Shown: positions 26,300-39,605, counted from the stretch's first letter. The stretch: 64,000 nt of DNA from Oxalobacteraceae bacterium CAVE-383 (GCA_004134995.1 REGP01000006.1:1-64000), one strand, 5' to 3'. The notes: a model not told the origin generated them from the letters alone. Made by a program: numbers and translations.

Positions 26300-27070
26300 T
26301 CAGCCGCCGAGATAGGCTGCGGCGACCTGCGGATTATCCAGCAGTTCGGCGCCGCTGCCGCTCAGGACGATGCGGCCGTTTTCCAGCACATAGCCGTGCC
26401 GGGCGATGCGCAGCGCCTGCCGCACGTTTTGTTCGACCAGCAGAATGGTCAGGCCGGTCTTGTTGATGTCGGCGATGATGCGGAAAATCTCGCGCACCAT
26501 CAGCGGCGCCAGTCCCATCGACGGCTCGTCCAGCAGCAATACGCGCGGCTTGGCCATCAGGGCGCGGCCGATCGCCAGCATCTGCTGTTCGCCGCCGGAC
26601 AGATTGCCGGCCAGGCCGGCGCGGCGCTGCGCCAGCACCGGAAACAGCGAATAGATCCAGTCCAGATCGCGCAGCGCCTGCGCCTTGTCGCGGCGCGTAT
26701 AGGCGCCCAGCGCCAGATTCTCCGCGATGCTGAGCGTGGTAAGAATGGCGCGTCCTTCGGCCACCTGCGCCACGCCGTGCCGGACGATCTTGTGCGGCGC
26801 CATGCCGACCAGCTCGACTGGCTCGGCCGCTTCGGCCGCTTCAATCGATTCGGCTGATCCGGCGTGCAGCAGGATGCTGCCGCGGCGCGGCTTCAGCAAT
26901 CCCGAAATCGCCATCAGCGTGGTGCTCTTGCCGGCGCCGTTGGCGCCCACCAGGGCCGTGATGCCGCCTTCGGCCAGCACCATGTCGATGCCGGCCACCG
27001 CTTCGATATGGCCGTAGGAAACGGCCAGGTCGCGCAGCGTCAGGATCGTCTTTGGATCGGCGGCGCTCAT
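26300..27070 (-). CDS. livF: Branched-chain amino acid ABC transporter, ATP-binding protein LivF
   Basis: The 256 residues have Walker A GANGAGKST, signature LSGGEQQ and Walker B VLLLDEPSMGL. MGLAPLMVREIF is characteristic of LivF. It is somewhat longer than usual owing to an insertion rich in Glu/Ala (AESIEAAEAAEP) after the first beta region. It pairs with LivG to power uptake. Its start overlaps the end of livG by four bases, and it is the last gene of livKHMGF. Confidence 0.95.
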   Translation of the reverse strand: MSAADPKTILTLRDLAVSYGHIEAVAGIDMVLAEGGITALVGANGAGKSTTLMAISGLLKPRRGSILLHAGSAESIEAAEAAEPVELVGMAPHKIVRHGVAQVAEGRAILTTLSIAENLALGAYTRRDKAQALRDLDWIYSLFPVLAQRRAGLAGNLSGGEQQMLAIGRALMAKPRVLLLDEPSMGLAPLMVREIFRIIADINKTGLTILLVEQNVRQALRIARHGYVLENGRIVLSGSGAELLDNPQVAAAYLGG

Positions 27071-27828
27071 GCTTCTTCATCCTTGCCGAGATAGGCTTCG
27101 ATGACGGCGGGATCGGACTTGATCCGGTCCGGCGTGCCTTCGGCGATGATGCGGCCGAAATTGAGTACCGCGATGCGGTCGCACAGTCCCATCACAAAAC
27201 GCATATCGTGTTCGATCATGAAGATCGAATACCCGCGTTCCCGGATATTGGCGATTTCCGTCATCAGTTCGGTTTTCTCGGCCGGATTCATGCCGGCTAC
27301 CGGTTCGTCCAGCAGCAGCAGCTTCGGTTCGGTCGCCAGCGCCCGAGCGAACTCCAGCTTGCGCTGTTCGCCATAGGACAGGCTGTCGGCCAGTTCATCG
27401 GCCTTGTGATCGAGCCGCACCCAGGACAGCAGTTCGCGCGCCCGCTCGCGCGCCTGCCGTTCCATGCCGCGATAGCCGCGCAGGTTCAGCAGCAGTCCGG
27501 CCAGGCCGTAATGCAGGTGATCGTGCATGCCGACCACGACGTTTTCCAGCAAGGTCATTTCCTTGAAAATGCGGATGTTCTGGAAAGTGCGCGCCAGGCC
27601 CAGGCGGGTGATCTTGTGCGGCGGCGCATGGCCGATATCCTTGCCTTCGAACAGAATGTTCCCGGTGGACGGCCGCAGCAGGCCGGTAACGAGATTGAAT
27701 ACCGTGGTCTTGCCGGCGCCGTTGGGGCCGATCAGGCCGAACACGCTGCCTTGCGGCACGGTGAAGCTGACGTCCTGCAATACCTGCAGGCCGCCGAACT
27801 GTTTGCCGATGCGGTCGAATTGCAGCAT
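27067..27828 (-). CDS. livG: Branched-chain amino acid ABC transporter, ATP-binding protein LivG
   Basis: The 253 residues begin MLQFDRIGKQFGGLQVLQDV, the usual LivG opening. Walker A is GPNGAGKTT, Walker B LLLLDEPVAGMNPAE, followed by the long LivG-specific helix with MIEHDMRFVMGLCDRIAVLNFG. The ATG at 27828 shares one base with the livM stop (TGATG); an in-frame extension upstream would read through livM in the wrong frame and is rejected. Confidence 0.95.
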   Translation of the reverse strand: MLQFDRIGKQFGGLQVLQDVSFTVPQGSVFGLIGPNGAGKTTVFNLVTGLLRPSTGNILFEGKDIGHAPPHKITRLGLARTFQNIRIFKEMTLLENVVVGMHDHLHYGLAGLLLNLRGYRGMERQARERARELLSWVRLDHKADELADSLSYGEQRKLEFARALATEPKLLLLDEPVAGMNPAEKTELMTEIANIRERGYSIFMIEHDMRFVMGLCDRIAVLNFGRIIAEGTPDRIKSDPAVIEAYLGKDEEA

Positions 27829-28727
27829 CAGAGGGCTCCCCGGTTGGCTTCGGCGGCGTTCTTCCTTGCGGCCTTGCGCCGCAGGAAGGCGCGCATTCTG
27901 CGCGGATCGCAGATGCCGTTCGGCAGATACAGGATCACCAGGATCAGGATCAGCCCGTTGATCGCCAGGCGGTACTCCTTGAACCAGCGCAGGGCTTCGG
28001 GCAATACCGCCAGGATCGCGCCGCCCAGCGTCGGGCCGATCAGATTGCCGGTGCCGCCGAACACGGCCATGGTGAGGATGTCGACGGCGCGTTCGAAATC
28101 GAAATTGCCGGGACCGATGGTGAAGGTGTAATGCGCATTGAGCGCGCCGGCCAGGCCGGCGATGCCGGCGCCGATGGTAAAGGCCAGCAGCTTGTAGGCG
28201 GCGACGTCGATGCCCATCAGGCGCGCGGCGACTTCGTCTTCCTTGATCGCTTCGAAGGCGCGGCCGATCTTGGAGCGCCGCAGCCGCGCCAGGAAATACA
28301 GCACCGCGGCCAGCAGCAGCACGATATGCCACCATTCGGTTTGCAGCGGAATGCCGTTGAGCCCCATCGGCCCGCCCGTGATGTCCATATTCAAAATGAT
28401 CACGCGCACCACTTCGCCGAAGCCCAGCGTGGCCATGGCCAGATAGACGCCGGACAGGCGCAGCGTCGGCATCCCGACCGCCAGCGCCACCAGCGCCGGC
28501 AGGGCGGTGCCGGCGGCCAGCGCAACCGGGAACGGCAGCGCGGTCTGCATGCTGATCAGCGATGCGGCGTAGGCGCCGATGCCCATGAAAGCCGCGTTGG
28601 CCAGCGACAGCAGGCCGCAGGACAGGGTGACGTAAATCGACAGCGACAGCATGGCGCTCACGCCGATGCCGAAGATGACGGTGTTATACGTGGCCCAGAA
28701 GCCGTCCCACCAGTCGGCCAGCGTCAT
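27828..28727 (-). CDS. livM: Branched-chain amino acid ABC transporter permease LivM
   Basis: The 299-residue inner-membrane permease has 8-10 hydrophobic helices and the LivM cytoplasmic loop GRAFEAIKEDEVAARLMGIDV, read as GRAFEAIKEDE and AARLMGIDVAAYKLLAFT. VFGGTGNLIGPTLGGAIL is the conserved C-terminal helix-loop. It forms the channel with LivH. Only one base separates it from livH. Confidence 0.94.
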   Translation of the reverse strand: MTLADWWDGFWATYNTVIFGIGVSAMLSLSIYVTLSCGLLSLANAAFMGIGAYAASLISMQTALPFPVALAAGTALPALVALAVGMPTLRLSGVYLAMATLGFGEVVRVIILNMDITGGPMGLNGIPLQTEWWHIVLLLAAVLYFLARLRRSKIGRAFEAIKEDEVAARLMGIDVAAYKLLAFTIGAGIAGLAGALNAHYTFTIGPGNFDFERAVDILTMAVFGGTGNLIGPTLGGAILAVLPEALRWFKEYRLAINGLILILVILYLPNGICDPRRMRAFLRRKAARKNAAEANRGAL

Positions 28728-28728
28728 C

Positions 28729-29610
28729 TCAGGCCTTTCGCTCGAGAACTTTGCCGAACATGCCGGAAGGCCGGATCAGCAGGATCAGGAACAGCAGGCC
28801 GAACGCCACGGCGTCGCGGAAATCGCTGGAAAGATAGGCCACCGTCAGCACTTCGGCGAAGCCCAGGAACAGGCCGCCGATCAGCGCGCCGCGAATATCG
28901 CCCATGCCGCCCAGGATGATGACGGCGATGCCCTTGTGCAGCATCGGCTGGCCCATGAACGGCGAAATGGCGTTGAACGACAGTCCCACCAGCACGCCGG
29001 CGGCGCCGCCCAGCGCGGCGGCGGCGAACGAGGTCAGGAAGAACAGGCCTTCGACGTTGATGCCGAGCAGGTATGCCGCTTTCGGCGATTCCGCGATGGC
29101 GCGCAGGGCGCGTCCGATCTGGGTGCGGCGCATCACGGCCAGCAGCGCCAGCATCAACACGAATGAGATTGCAATGATGCCGATCTGCAGCGCGGTGACA
29201 TGCAGCGCGCCGAAATTCAGGCTTTCTTCAGGAATCACGCCGGCCTGGAAGCGCTGGTTTTCCGCGCCGAACAGGCCTTGCGCAAGGTTGGTGAACATGA
29301 TGGCCACGCCGATGGTGGCGATCATCGGCGCCAGATGCGGCGCATTGCGCTTGCGCAAGGGTCTGAGCACCAGATAATCGACCAGCGCGCCGATACAGCC
29401 GGTGGCCAGCATCGCGCACAGCAGCGCCAGGTAGAGCGGCATGGCCAGCTTGTCGATCAGCAGCAGCGCGATATAGCTGCCGAGCATGAAGATCGCGCCA
29501 TGCGACAGATTGATCACGCCCAATACGCCGAACACCAGCGTGAAGCCGAGCGCGAACAGCGCATAGACGCTGCCCAGCGACAGGGCGTTGATCAGTTGTT
29601 GTGCCAGCAT
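28729..29610 (-). CDS. livH: Branched-chain amino acid ABC transporter permease LivH
   Basis: The 293-residue permease starts LAQQLINALSLGSVYALFA after the Met and has GVINLSHGAIFMLGSY, both LivH hallmarks, plus the EAA-like loop GRALRAIAESPKAAYLLGIN. It forms the membrane channel with LivM. It lies 14 bases after livK. Confidence 0.95.
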   Translation of the reverse strand: MLAQQLINALSLGSVYALFALGFTLVFGVLGVINLSHGAIFMLGSYIALLLIDKLAMPLYLALLCAMLATGCIGALVDYLVLRPLRKRNAPHLAPMIATIGVAIMFTNLAQGLFGAENQRFQAGVIPEESLNFGALHVTALQIGIIAISFVLMLALLAVMRRTQIGRALRAIAESPKAAYLLGINVEGLFFLTSFAAAALGGAAGVLVGLSFNAISPFMGQPMLHKGIAVIILGGMGDIRGALIGGLFLGFAEVLTVAYLSSDFRDAVAFGLLFLILLIRPSGMFGKVLERKA

Positions 29611-29624
29611 CGCAAGTGCGTTTC

Positions 29625-30797
29625 TTATTTCAGGACGACGAACTTGCCGCCCTTGGCGATATTCACGATGGCCTGCTGGTCGGCGTCGTAGCCGACTTCC
29701 TTGCCGGCCACGGCGGGCGCCTTGCGGAAGGCGAACTTGCCGGTGGCGCCTTCGATCTTCACGCCGGACAGCGCGTCGCGCAGCGCGATGCGGTCATTGG
29801 CCAGGTTGCCGGACAGCTTGACGTTTTTCAGCGCGGCCGCAACCACATGCAGCGCATCGTAGGCCTGCGCCGCGAACTGATCCGGATCGCTGCCGAACCT
29901 GGCTTTATAGGCGGTGATGAACGCCTTGTTGGCCGGGGTCAGGTTTTCCGCCGACCAGGGGCTGCCCATGACGGTGTCGTCGCCGGCATTCCTGGCGATC
30001 TCGAACAGTTTCGGCGAATTCAGGCCGTTGCCGCCGATGAACGGCTGCTTCATGCCGAGCGCGCGGGTTTGCAGGATGATGTTGGCGGCTTCCTCGGCCA
30101 GGCAGGAACAGACGATCGCATCCGGATTGGCGGCCTTGATCTTGGTCAGTTGCGCCTTGAAGTCGACGTCGCCCTTGGCATAGGCTTCGGTATCGAGCAC
30201 CGGGATTTTCTGCTGCGCCAGCGTGGCCTTGAAGACGTCGTAGCCGCTCTTGGTGAAGGCGTCGTCGTTGCCGTAGATCACGGCGACTTTTTTGAGATTG
30301 AAATGCCTGGCCGCGGCGCGCACGGTCACCGGCAGCACGTCCGCTTCCATCACCGAATTGCGATAGGTGAAGGGCCCCATCGCGGTGATGCCGTCGGCCG
30401 TATTGCTGGTGCCGAACACCACGGTCTTGACGGCATTGGCGATCGGATCGGCCGCGAATGCGGAGTTCGACAAGGTCGGGCCGAAGACCAGCAGCACCTT
30501 GTCCTGGAACAGCAGCTTCTTGAAGCTGTTGATGGCTTCTTCTTTTTTGCCCTGTTCGTCTTCGATCACCAGCACGAGTTTGTTGCCGCCGCTCATGCTG
30601 CCGCCGGCCGCATTGACTTCATCGGCGGCCAGCGTGAAGCCGTTCTTGATGGCCACGCCATATTTGGCTGCCGGTCCGCTGAGGGCCGCGGCCAGGCCGA
30701 GCTTGACGTCGGCGGCGAAGGCGGCGCTTGCCGTCACTGCCAGACCGGCGCCCAACAACAAGGCGGGCAAGATCCGGAGGAATGGTTGCCTGGACAT
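29625..30797 (-). CDS. livK: Branched-chain amino acid ABC transporter periplasmic binding protein
   Basis: The 390-residue type I periplasmic binding protein has a cleavable signal peptide (hydrophobic 8-25, cleavage near ASAAFA). VKLGLAAALSGPAAKYG opens the ligand fold; IEDEQGKKEEAINSFKKLL is typical of LivJ/LivK-like receptors. It captures leucine-type amino acids or related substrates and hands them to LivHM. CAGGAGA precedes the ATG. It lies 22 bases after argH, so both may be on one transcript. Exact ligand is unknown, since this family also binds amides and aromatic acids. Confidence 0.92.
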   Translation of the reverse strand: MSRQPFLRILPALLLGAGLAVTASAAFAADVKLGLAAALSGPAAKYGVAIKNGFTLAADEVNAAGGSMSGGNKLVLVIEDEQGKKEEAINSFKKLLFQDKVLLVFGPTLSNSAFAADPIANAVKTVVFGTSNTADGITAMGPFTYRNSVMEADVLPVTVRAAARHFNLKKVAVIYGNDDAFTKSGYDVFKATLAQQKIPVLDTEAYAKGDVDFKAQLTKIKAANPDAIVCSCLAEEAANIILQTRALGMKQPFIGGNGLNSPKLFEIARNAGDDTVMGSPWSAENLTPANKAFITAYKARFGSDPDQFAAQAYDALHVVAAALKNVKLSGNLANDRIALRDALSGVKIEGATGKFAFRKAPAVAGKEVGYDADQQAIVNIAKGGKFVVLK

Positions 30798-30819
30798 GGC
30801 GATGTCTCCTGGAAAAGAA

Positions 30820-32220
30820 TTACTCGGCGGCCAACCGGCTTCGCACCGCTTCGATGGCCAGCCGGACTTGCCGCGGCGCGGTGCCGCCGATGTGATCGCG
30901 CGCCGCGACCGAGCCTTCCAGCGTCAGCACGCCGAAAATATCGTCTTCGATCAGATCGGAAAATGCGCGCAGCTGTTCCAGCGTCATTTCCGACAGATCG
31001 CAGCCCTGGTCGACGCAGGCGCGCACGGCATGCGCCACGGCTTCATGCGCATCGCGGAACGGCAGGCCCTTCTTGACCAGGTAATCGGCCAGGTCGGTGG
31101 CGGTGGCGTAGCCCTGCAAGGCGGCGGCGCGCATGGCTTCCGGACGCACGCTGATGCCGCGCGCCATGTCGGCGAAGATGCGCAGGGTGTCGCACAGCGT
31201 ATCGGCGGTGTCGAACAGCGGTTCCTTGTCTTCCTGATTATCTTTGTTGTAGGCCAGCGGCTGGCCTTTCATCAGGGTCAGCAGGGCGATCAGATGGCCG
31301 TTGACGCGGCCGGTCTTGCCGCGCGCCAGTTCCGGCACGTCGGGATTTTTCTTTTGCGGCATGATCGAGGAGCCGGTGCAGAAACGGTCGGCGATGTCGA
31401 TGAAGCCGATGCGCGGGCTCATCCAGATCACCAATTCTTCCGACATGCGCGAAACATGGGTCATGACCAGCGCGGCGGCGGCGCAGAATTCGATCGCGAA
31501 ATCGCGGTCGGAGACGGCGTCCAGCGAATTGCGGCAGACTTCGTCGAAGCCCAGGGTATCGGCCACGCGCTGGCGGTCGATCGGGAAGGTGGTGCCGGCC
31601 AGCGCGGCGGCGCCCAGCGGCAGGCGGTTGACGCGTTTGCGGCAATCGAGCATGCGCTCGGCGTCGCGGCCGAACATTTCGACATACGCCAGGATGTGAT
31701 GGCCGAAGGTGATCGGCTGTGCGACTTGCATATGGGTGAAGCCGGGCATGATGGTGTCGGCATGCTGTTCGGCCAGATCGAGCAGGGCCAGGCGCAATTC
31801 GCGCAGCAGGCCGGCGATGTCGTCGATCACGCCGCGCAGGTAAAGGCGGATGTCGGTGGCGACCTGGTCGTTGCGCGAACGGCCGGTGTGCAGGCGCTTG
31901 CCGGCGTCGCCGACCAGTTCGGTCAGGCGCTTTTCGATATTCAGGTGGACGTCTTCCAGATCCAGCAGCCATTCGAACTGGCCGCCTTCGATTTCATTCT
32001 TGATCTGCGCCAGGCCGCGCTGGATGGCGGCGTAGTCTTCAGTGCTGATGATGCCCTGATGCGCCAGCATTTCGGCGTGGGCCAGCGAGCCCTGCATGTC
32101 GACCGCCGCCAGGCGCTTGTCGAAAAAAACCGAAGCGGTATAGCGTTTGACGAGGTCGGAAACGGGTTCGGAAAAGCGCGCCGACCAGGCTTCGCCTTTT
32201 TTCGATAATTGAGCAGTCAT
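30820..32220 (-). CDS. argH: Argininosuccinate lyase
   Basis: The 466-residue enzyme splits argininosuccinate into arginine and fumarate, the last step of arginine synthesis. The fumarase-superfamily signature [12 protein letters not shown] stands at 283-294 with the catalytic serine; [16 protein letters not shown] (111-126) and the general-base region [11 protein letters not shown] (159-169) are intact. Length is normal. The livK gene follows on the same strand after 22 bases. Confidence 0.97.
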   Translation of the reverse strand: MTAQLSKKGEAWSARFSEPVSDLVKRYTASVFFDKRLAAVDMQGSLAHAEMLAHQGIISTEDYAAIQRGLAQIKNEIEGGQFEWLLDLEDVHLNIEKRLTELVGDAGKRLHTGRSRNDQVATDIRLYLRGVIDDIAGLLRELRLALLDLAEQHADTIMPGFTHMQVAQPITFGHHILAYVEMFGRDAERMLDCRKRVNRLPLGAAALAGTTFPIDRQRVADTLGFDEVCRNSLDAVSDRDFAIEFCAAAALVMTHVSRMSEELVIWMSPRIGFIDIADRFCTGSSIMPQKKNPDVPELARGKTGRVNGHLIALLTLMKGQPLAYNKDNQEDKEPLFDTADTLCDTLRIFADMARGISVRPEAMRAAALQGYATATDLADYLVKKGLPFRDAHEAVAHAVRACVDQGCDLSEMTLEQLRAFSDLIEDDIFGVLTLEGSVAARDHIGGTAPRQVRLAIEAVRSRLAAE

Positions 32221-32337
32221 AGTGGAGTCTTCGGGGATTTTCCGGATAATCCGCGATTATAACAAGCGCATGACGGATTTCCGGGCTTTCTCCGGATTTC
32301 AGGCCCAGCCCCCGGCTGATCGGGGGATAGGCCGTTT

Positions 32338-33441
32338 TTATTTCATTACCGCTTCAAGAAATGTCAGCATGTCCTGATTGGCCTGAACCTTGGTATCGGG
32401 ATTGGTGCCCGCGGTCACGCCCTGGCCCGGATGCTGCGGATTCGGCACATCCAGCCGTACGTGCACCGGCATGCCGGGGGCGTCGAATTCATGATAGCTG
32501 TCCGGATAGACATTGAGCTTGACCATCGAAGGATCCGCCTTGGCGACCAGTGCGTTGCAGATCGTGACCGGGGCCCAGTCATCTTCGTCGCCCATGAGGA
32601 TCAGCAGCGGCGCGCTCGGCTTGTAGGCCACGCGCGAATCGATTTGCGCGCAGCTGGGGTAAAACGCGACGCCGCCCTTGATCTGCAGTGCGCCGCGCGC
32701 CGGCTTGGCCGCCAGTACTTTCATCACGGCGGATCCGCCATTGGCCCAGCCCAGCAGCGCGATGCGGTCCGGATCGACGTCGTCCTGGCGGGCCAGCCAA
32801 CGCAGCGCCGCCTGCACGTCGCGCGCCTGCTCGGCGGTGCTGGCGTCGCGCTGTTGCAGCGATTCGGTGCAGACCGAGACCTTGCCGCGCGGCGTCAGGC
32901 TGTCCGGCAGCAGCAGGTTGTAGCCGGCATTGCGCAGTTCGCGCGCCATGGCGGCGGTGCGCGGCGTGATCAGGTTCTTGTCTTTCTGGATGACGCTGTA
33001 CAGGCCGCCGCAGGTGTGCAGGGCGATGACGGTCGGTTTGAGCGGCTTGTCCTTGGCGATCGGCGCGGCGCGCACCCAGATGGCGCTGAGCAAGGGCTTG
33101 CCGCCTTGCATGTCGGCGCTGTTGAAAAAAACCTTTTCGACTTGCGGGCGCGGCGCGTCCGGGGCTTTTGGCGGCGGCGCGGACGCGCTCTTCGTGCCGG
33201 GGAAGCTGTTTGTTTCGGTTGCAGGAGCGGCAGGGGAAGGCGGCGGAGGGGGCGAACCGGGAAATTGCGGCCTGTTTCCGGTCAGCGTGGTTGCGGCCGA
33301 GGTCGGAATCGGCATGGCGGAAACTGCTTTGCCATCCCCGTGCGCGGGCTTCGATACAGAAAGAATGCAGAAAGCCAGAGCGCAGAAAAGCGCTGCATTC
33401 GGCGCTTTGGCCGATGGCGATGGATAGCTTCCAATAGACAT
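32338..33441 (-). CDS. Dienelactone-hydrolase-like periplasmic protein with a replaced nucleophile
   Basis: The 367 residues begin with a hydrophobic export signal (about 14-32) and a Pro/Ser/Ala-rich linker (45-100), then an alpha/beta-hydrolase core. The nucleophile elbow reads GWANGG (231-236): the residue that should be Ser or Cys is Ala233 (codon GCC at 32743-32745, one change from TCC). The acid (region MGDEDDW, 283-289) and the His (H317 in SYHEFD) are kept. It may therefore be inactive as a hydrolase or use another mechanism, or the base may be a recent mutation. Substrate unknown. The gene stands alone downstream of an outer-membrane barrel gene on the same strand, 225 bases apart. 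Confidence 0.8.
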   Translation of the reverse strand: MSIGSYPSPSAKAPNAALFCALAFCILSVSKPAHGDGKAVSAMPIPTSAATTLTGNRPQFPGSPPPPPSPAAPATETNSFPGTKSASAPPPKAPDAPRPQVEKVFFNSADMQGGKPLLSAIWVRAAPIAKDKPLKPTVIALHTCGGLYSVIQKDKNLITPRTAAMARELRNAGYNLLLPDSLTPRGKVSVCTESLQQRDASTAEQARDVQAALRWLARQDDVDPDRIALLGWANGGSAVMKVLAAKPARGALQIKGGVAFYPSCAQIDSRVAYKPSAPLLILMGDEDDWAPVTICNALVAKADPSMVKLNVYPDSYHEFDAPGMPVHVRLDVPNPQHPGQGVTAGTNPDTKVQANQDMLTFLEAVMK

Positions 33442-33666
33442 GTTTCCCCTTCAGATACTTCCGGCGTTATTTTTACGGACATTGAAACGTATTTCCTCAA
33501 TGGGAGAAAACAGGTTTCAGCATAGTCCTACGCTGTTATCGGCACTATGCTCCATTTCCTGAGTGTGCCCATGCAATTTTCATGCTTGGCTGCGCATTCA
33601 AGCTGAATTCAGGCAGGTTTTGGATTGGCGCCGGTCGTATTCCGAAGGGGAGAAACAAAAAAATTG

Positions 33667-34428
33667 TTAAAAATGTAATGTGACGCCGGCACCGGCCTGA
33701 TGGCGGATGGACGCATTGTTCAGGCCGAATCTCAGACCCACGTCCAGATCGACATGCTCGGAAGGGCTATAGATGACGCCGGTCAGCGCATAGGCCGGGT
33801 TTTTCTCGCCGGCAATATCGGCATTGCGCTTGACGCCGATGTCGCCCACGGCCCGAAGCTGCGGCGTCACGGCATAGGTTGCGGCCGCCGAAAGCTGCCA
33901 CAGCGAACGGCGGTTGACGCTTTGCGTATCGTCCGATTTGAAACGGTTGGTTTGCAGGCCCGCGTTGTAATAGAAATTCCAGTTGCCGAAGTTCTGGCCC
34001 ACGATCAGCAAGGCCGACACATTGTTGCGGCCGCTGCCGAAACCCTTTTCGTCGTTGGCATTGGCCAGCGATACGCTGGGCTTGAACGCGATGCTGGTGG
34101 TGCCATTTTCGAAGAAACGCCATTTCAGGCCGAGCGAGGTATCGCCCATGCCGCGCGGCGCCGATACGGTCATCGGCTGGTCGGCGAATAAATCGAGGGT
34201 GTCGGTCACGCCGCGCGAATAAGTAACGTCGCCGACAGTCTGGCCGCTGCCGTCGCGGGCGGTAACGCGGTCGCTGTTGATTTCCAGTTGATTGTTGCCC
34301 GCGCCCTGCGTGCCGGGATCGTCCGTGGCCAGCGGATGGGCCGCCATGGCATTTTGTGCTGAACCCAACAGGCCCAGTACGAAGACCGGCGCCGCGAATG
34401 TTATTTTTTTGATCAGTTGCAAAATCAT
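33667..34428 (-). CDS. Outer-membrane beta-barrel protein (Phenol_MetA_deg-like)
   Basis: The 253-residue protein has a signal peptide (cleavage near NAMAA, about residue 30), then HPLATDDPGTQGAGNNQLEI, the opening of the MetA-pathway / transporter-like family PF13557. Alternating amphipathic beta strands follow and the last residue is Phe (TLHF), the outer-membrane sorting signal. Members are probably small outer-membrane barrels of unknown function, often near efflux or aromatic-degradation genes. There is no such operon here. Confidence 0.8.
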   Translation of the reverse strand: MILQLIKKITFAAPVFVLGLLGSAQNAMAAHPLATDDPGTQGAGNNQLEINSDRVTARDGSGQTVGDVTYSRGVTDTLDLFADQPMTVSAPRGMGDTSLGLKWRFFENGTTSIAFKPSVSLANANDEKGFGSGRNNVSALLIVGQNFGNWNFYYNAGLQTNRFKSDDTQSVNRRSLWQLSAAATYAVTPQLRAVGDIGVKRNADIAGEKNPAYALTGVIYSPSEHVDLDVGLRFGLNNASIRHQAGAGVTLHF

Positions 34429-34751
34429 TCCTTTTCATTGACGTGGATTCGACGCCGGGTAGGCGCCGGCTTGAAGACGCCGGAAAAACTTGCTGGCTAT
34501 AAGCTGCAGCTGCAAATTGCAATCAGCTGAATAGGCTGGCTACCGGGTCGGCGGTGTCATGGGTGGTATCCGTGATTGGCCAATTTCGGAATGCGGCAAA
34601 GTATAAAAGTTTAAGCAGGCAGCGGCAACGGTTCTTCACGGTTTATTGTTTTTGCGTTTGGATTATTGTTTATACGAAATAAAAATGGCAAAAGTGCAAC
34701 AACGGCATCGGTTAAACTAAGCGATTGTTTTGAATCAGGATATCCATAGCA
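34429..34751. other. Intergenic region upstream of rarA
   Basis: These 323 bases between two divergent genes hold no gene that I can support. The part at 34,620-34,745 is AT-rich and probably carries the rarA promoter, and the left part the promoter of the barrel gene. I could not call boxes with confidence. Confidence 0.5.
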
Positions 34752-36071
34752 ATGAGCGCCGCCCCTCTCGCCGAACGCCTGCGCCCGCGCACCTTGGACG
34801 ACGTCATCGGCCAGCAGCATCTGCTGGGCGAGGGCAAGCCCTTGCGTCTGGCGTTCGAATCGGGCGAACCGCATTCGATGATCCTGTGGGGGCCGCCGGG
34901 CGTCGGCAAGACTACGCTGGCGCGCCTGATGGCGGACAGCTTCGACGCCGAATTCATTGCCTTGTCGGCGGTGCTGTCGGGCGTCAAGGACATCCGCGAG
35001 GCGGTCGAGCGGGCCCAAGTCATCCGCGCCAATTCGGGCCGCCGCACCATTCTGTTCGTCGACGAAGTGCACCGCTTCAACAAGAGCCAGCAGGACGCCT
35101 TCCTGCCGCACGTGGAAAGCGGCCTGTTTACCTTCATCGGCGCGACCACCGAAAATCCCTCGTTCGAAGTCAACGGCGCGCTGCTCTCGCGCGCCGCCGT
35201 GTACGTGCTGAAGTCGCTGACCGACGCCGATCTGGAAGCCTTGCTGGCGCGCGCCGCAACGCAGGAACTGGGCGGGCTGGCTTTTACCGACGAAGCCAGG
35301 GCGACGCTGGTCGCCAGCGCCGACGGCGACGGCCGCAAGCTGCTGAACAATCTGGAAGTGGTGGCGCGCGCCGCGCAGGCCAAGGGCGCCGGGCTGGTCG
35401 ATCCGGCATTGCTGCTGGAATGCCTCGGCGATACGCTGCGCCGTTTCGATAAGGGCGGAGACGCGTTCTACGATCAGATTTCGGCCCTGCACAAATCGGT
35501 GCGCGGCTCGAATCCGGATGCGGCGCTGTACTGGCTGACGCGGATGCTGGACGGCGGCGTCGACGCGCGCTATCTGTCGCGCCGCATCGTGCGCATGGCG
35601 TGGGAAGACATCGGCCTGGCCGATCCGCGCGCCATGCAGATCGCCAACGACGCCGCGCTGACCTATGAACGGCTCGGCTCGCCGGAGGGCGAACTGGCGC
35701 TGGCGCAGGCGGTGATCTACATGGCGGTCGCGGCCAAGAGCAATGCCGGCTACATGGCCTATAACGCGGCGCGCGCCTTCGTGGCGAAAGACAAATCGCG
35801 CGGCGTGCCGGAACATCTGCGCAACGCCCCGACCAAATTGATGAAGCAGCTCGGCTACGGCAAGCTGTACCGCTACGCGCACGACGAACCGGAGGCCTAC
35901 GCCGCCGGCGAGACCTATCTGCCGGACGGCATGGCCGAGCCGCACTGGTACCGGCCGACGCCGCGGGGGCTGGAGAGCAAGATCGGCGAGAAGCTGGCGC
36001 ATCTGCGCGCGCTGGACCGCGCCGCCGGGAAGGAGGCCAAGCAGCCTGCCGATCCCGCCGAGGATGAATAA
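34752..36071 (+). CDS. rarA: Replication-associated recombination protein A (RarA/MgsA)
   Basis: The 439-residue AAA+ ATPase works at stalled replication forks and binds SSB-coated DNA ends. It begins APLAERLRPRTLDDVIGQQH. Walker A is WGPPGVGKTTLARL, Walker B is ILFVDEVHRFNKSQQDAFL and sensor 1 is FIGATTENPSFEVN. The C-terminal tetramerisation region (GSNPDAALYWLTRMLDGG, RRIVRMAWEDIGLADP) is complete. It is followed after 129 bases by serS, a common order in this order of bacteria. Confidence 0.97.
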   Translation: MSAAPLAERLRPRTLDDVIGQQHLLGEGKPLRLAFESGEPHSMILWGPPGVGKTTLARLMADSFDAEFIALSAVLSGVKDIREAVERAQVIRANSGRRTILFVDEVHRFNKSQQDAFLPHVESGLFTFIGATTENPSFEVNGALLSRAAVYVLKSLTDADLEALLARAATQELGGLAFTDEARATLVASADGDGRKLLNNLEVVARAAQAKGAGLVDPALLLECLGDTLRRFDKGGDAFYDQISALHKSVRGSNPDAALYWLTRMLDGGVDARYLSRRIVRMAWEDIGLADPRAMQIANDAALTYERLGSPEGELALAQAVIYMAVAAKSNAGYMAYNAARAFVAKDKSRGVPEHLRNAPTKLMKQLGYGKLYRYAHDEPEAYAAGETYLPDGMAEPHWYRPTPRGLESKIGEKLAHLRALDRAAGKEAKQPADPAEDE

Positions 36072-36146
36072 CCCTGCCCCGATGCGGCTGTTATATTCGC
36101 CACCGCCATCCGCCGCGCTCACGCCCTTGGTACAATCCTGCCCTGA

Positions 36147-39411
<3,265 letters not shown>

Positions 39412-39605
39412 GATATGTGACCGACTGCGATTGATCGGAGATGTTGAATGTTTCCAGGATGCTAGAGGAGATTTATGACAACATTGTGATCTGTGTTTCC
39501 GCGCGACAAAATGCCTGCGGAATTCGCATTGATTTACTGCCCCAAAGAAAATATTTCTGCTATACTCGTGCGCTTTGCTGCTTCCGGGCGGCAAAGACCG
39601 AATCA

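Noticed and set aside
27829..28335. N-terminal extension of livG by about 169 codons
   Set aside because: It reads livM out of frame, is Arg/Ala-rich antisense-like sequence, and the conserved LivG start is at 27828.
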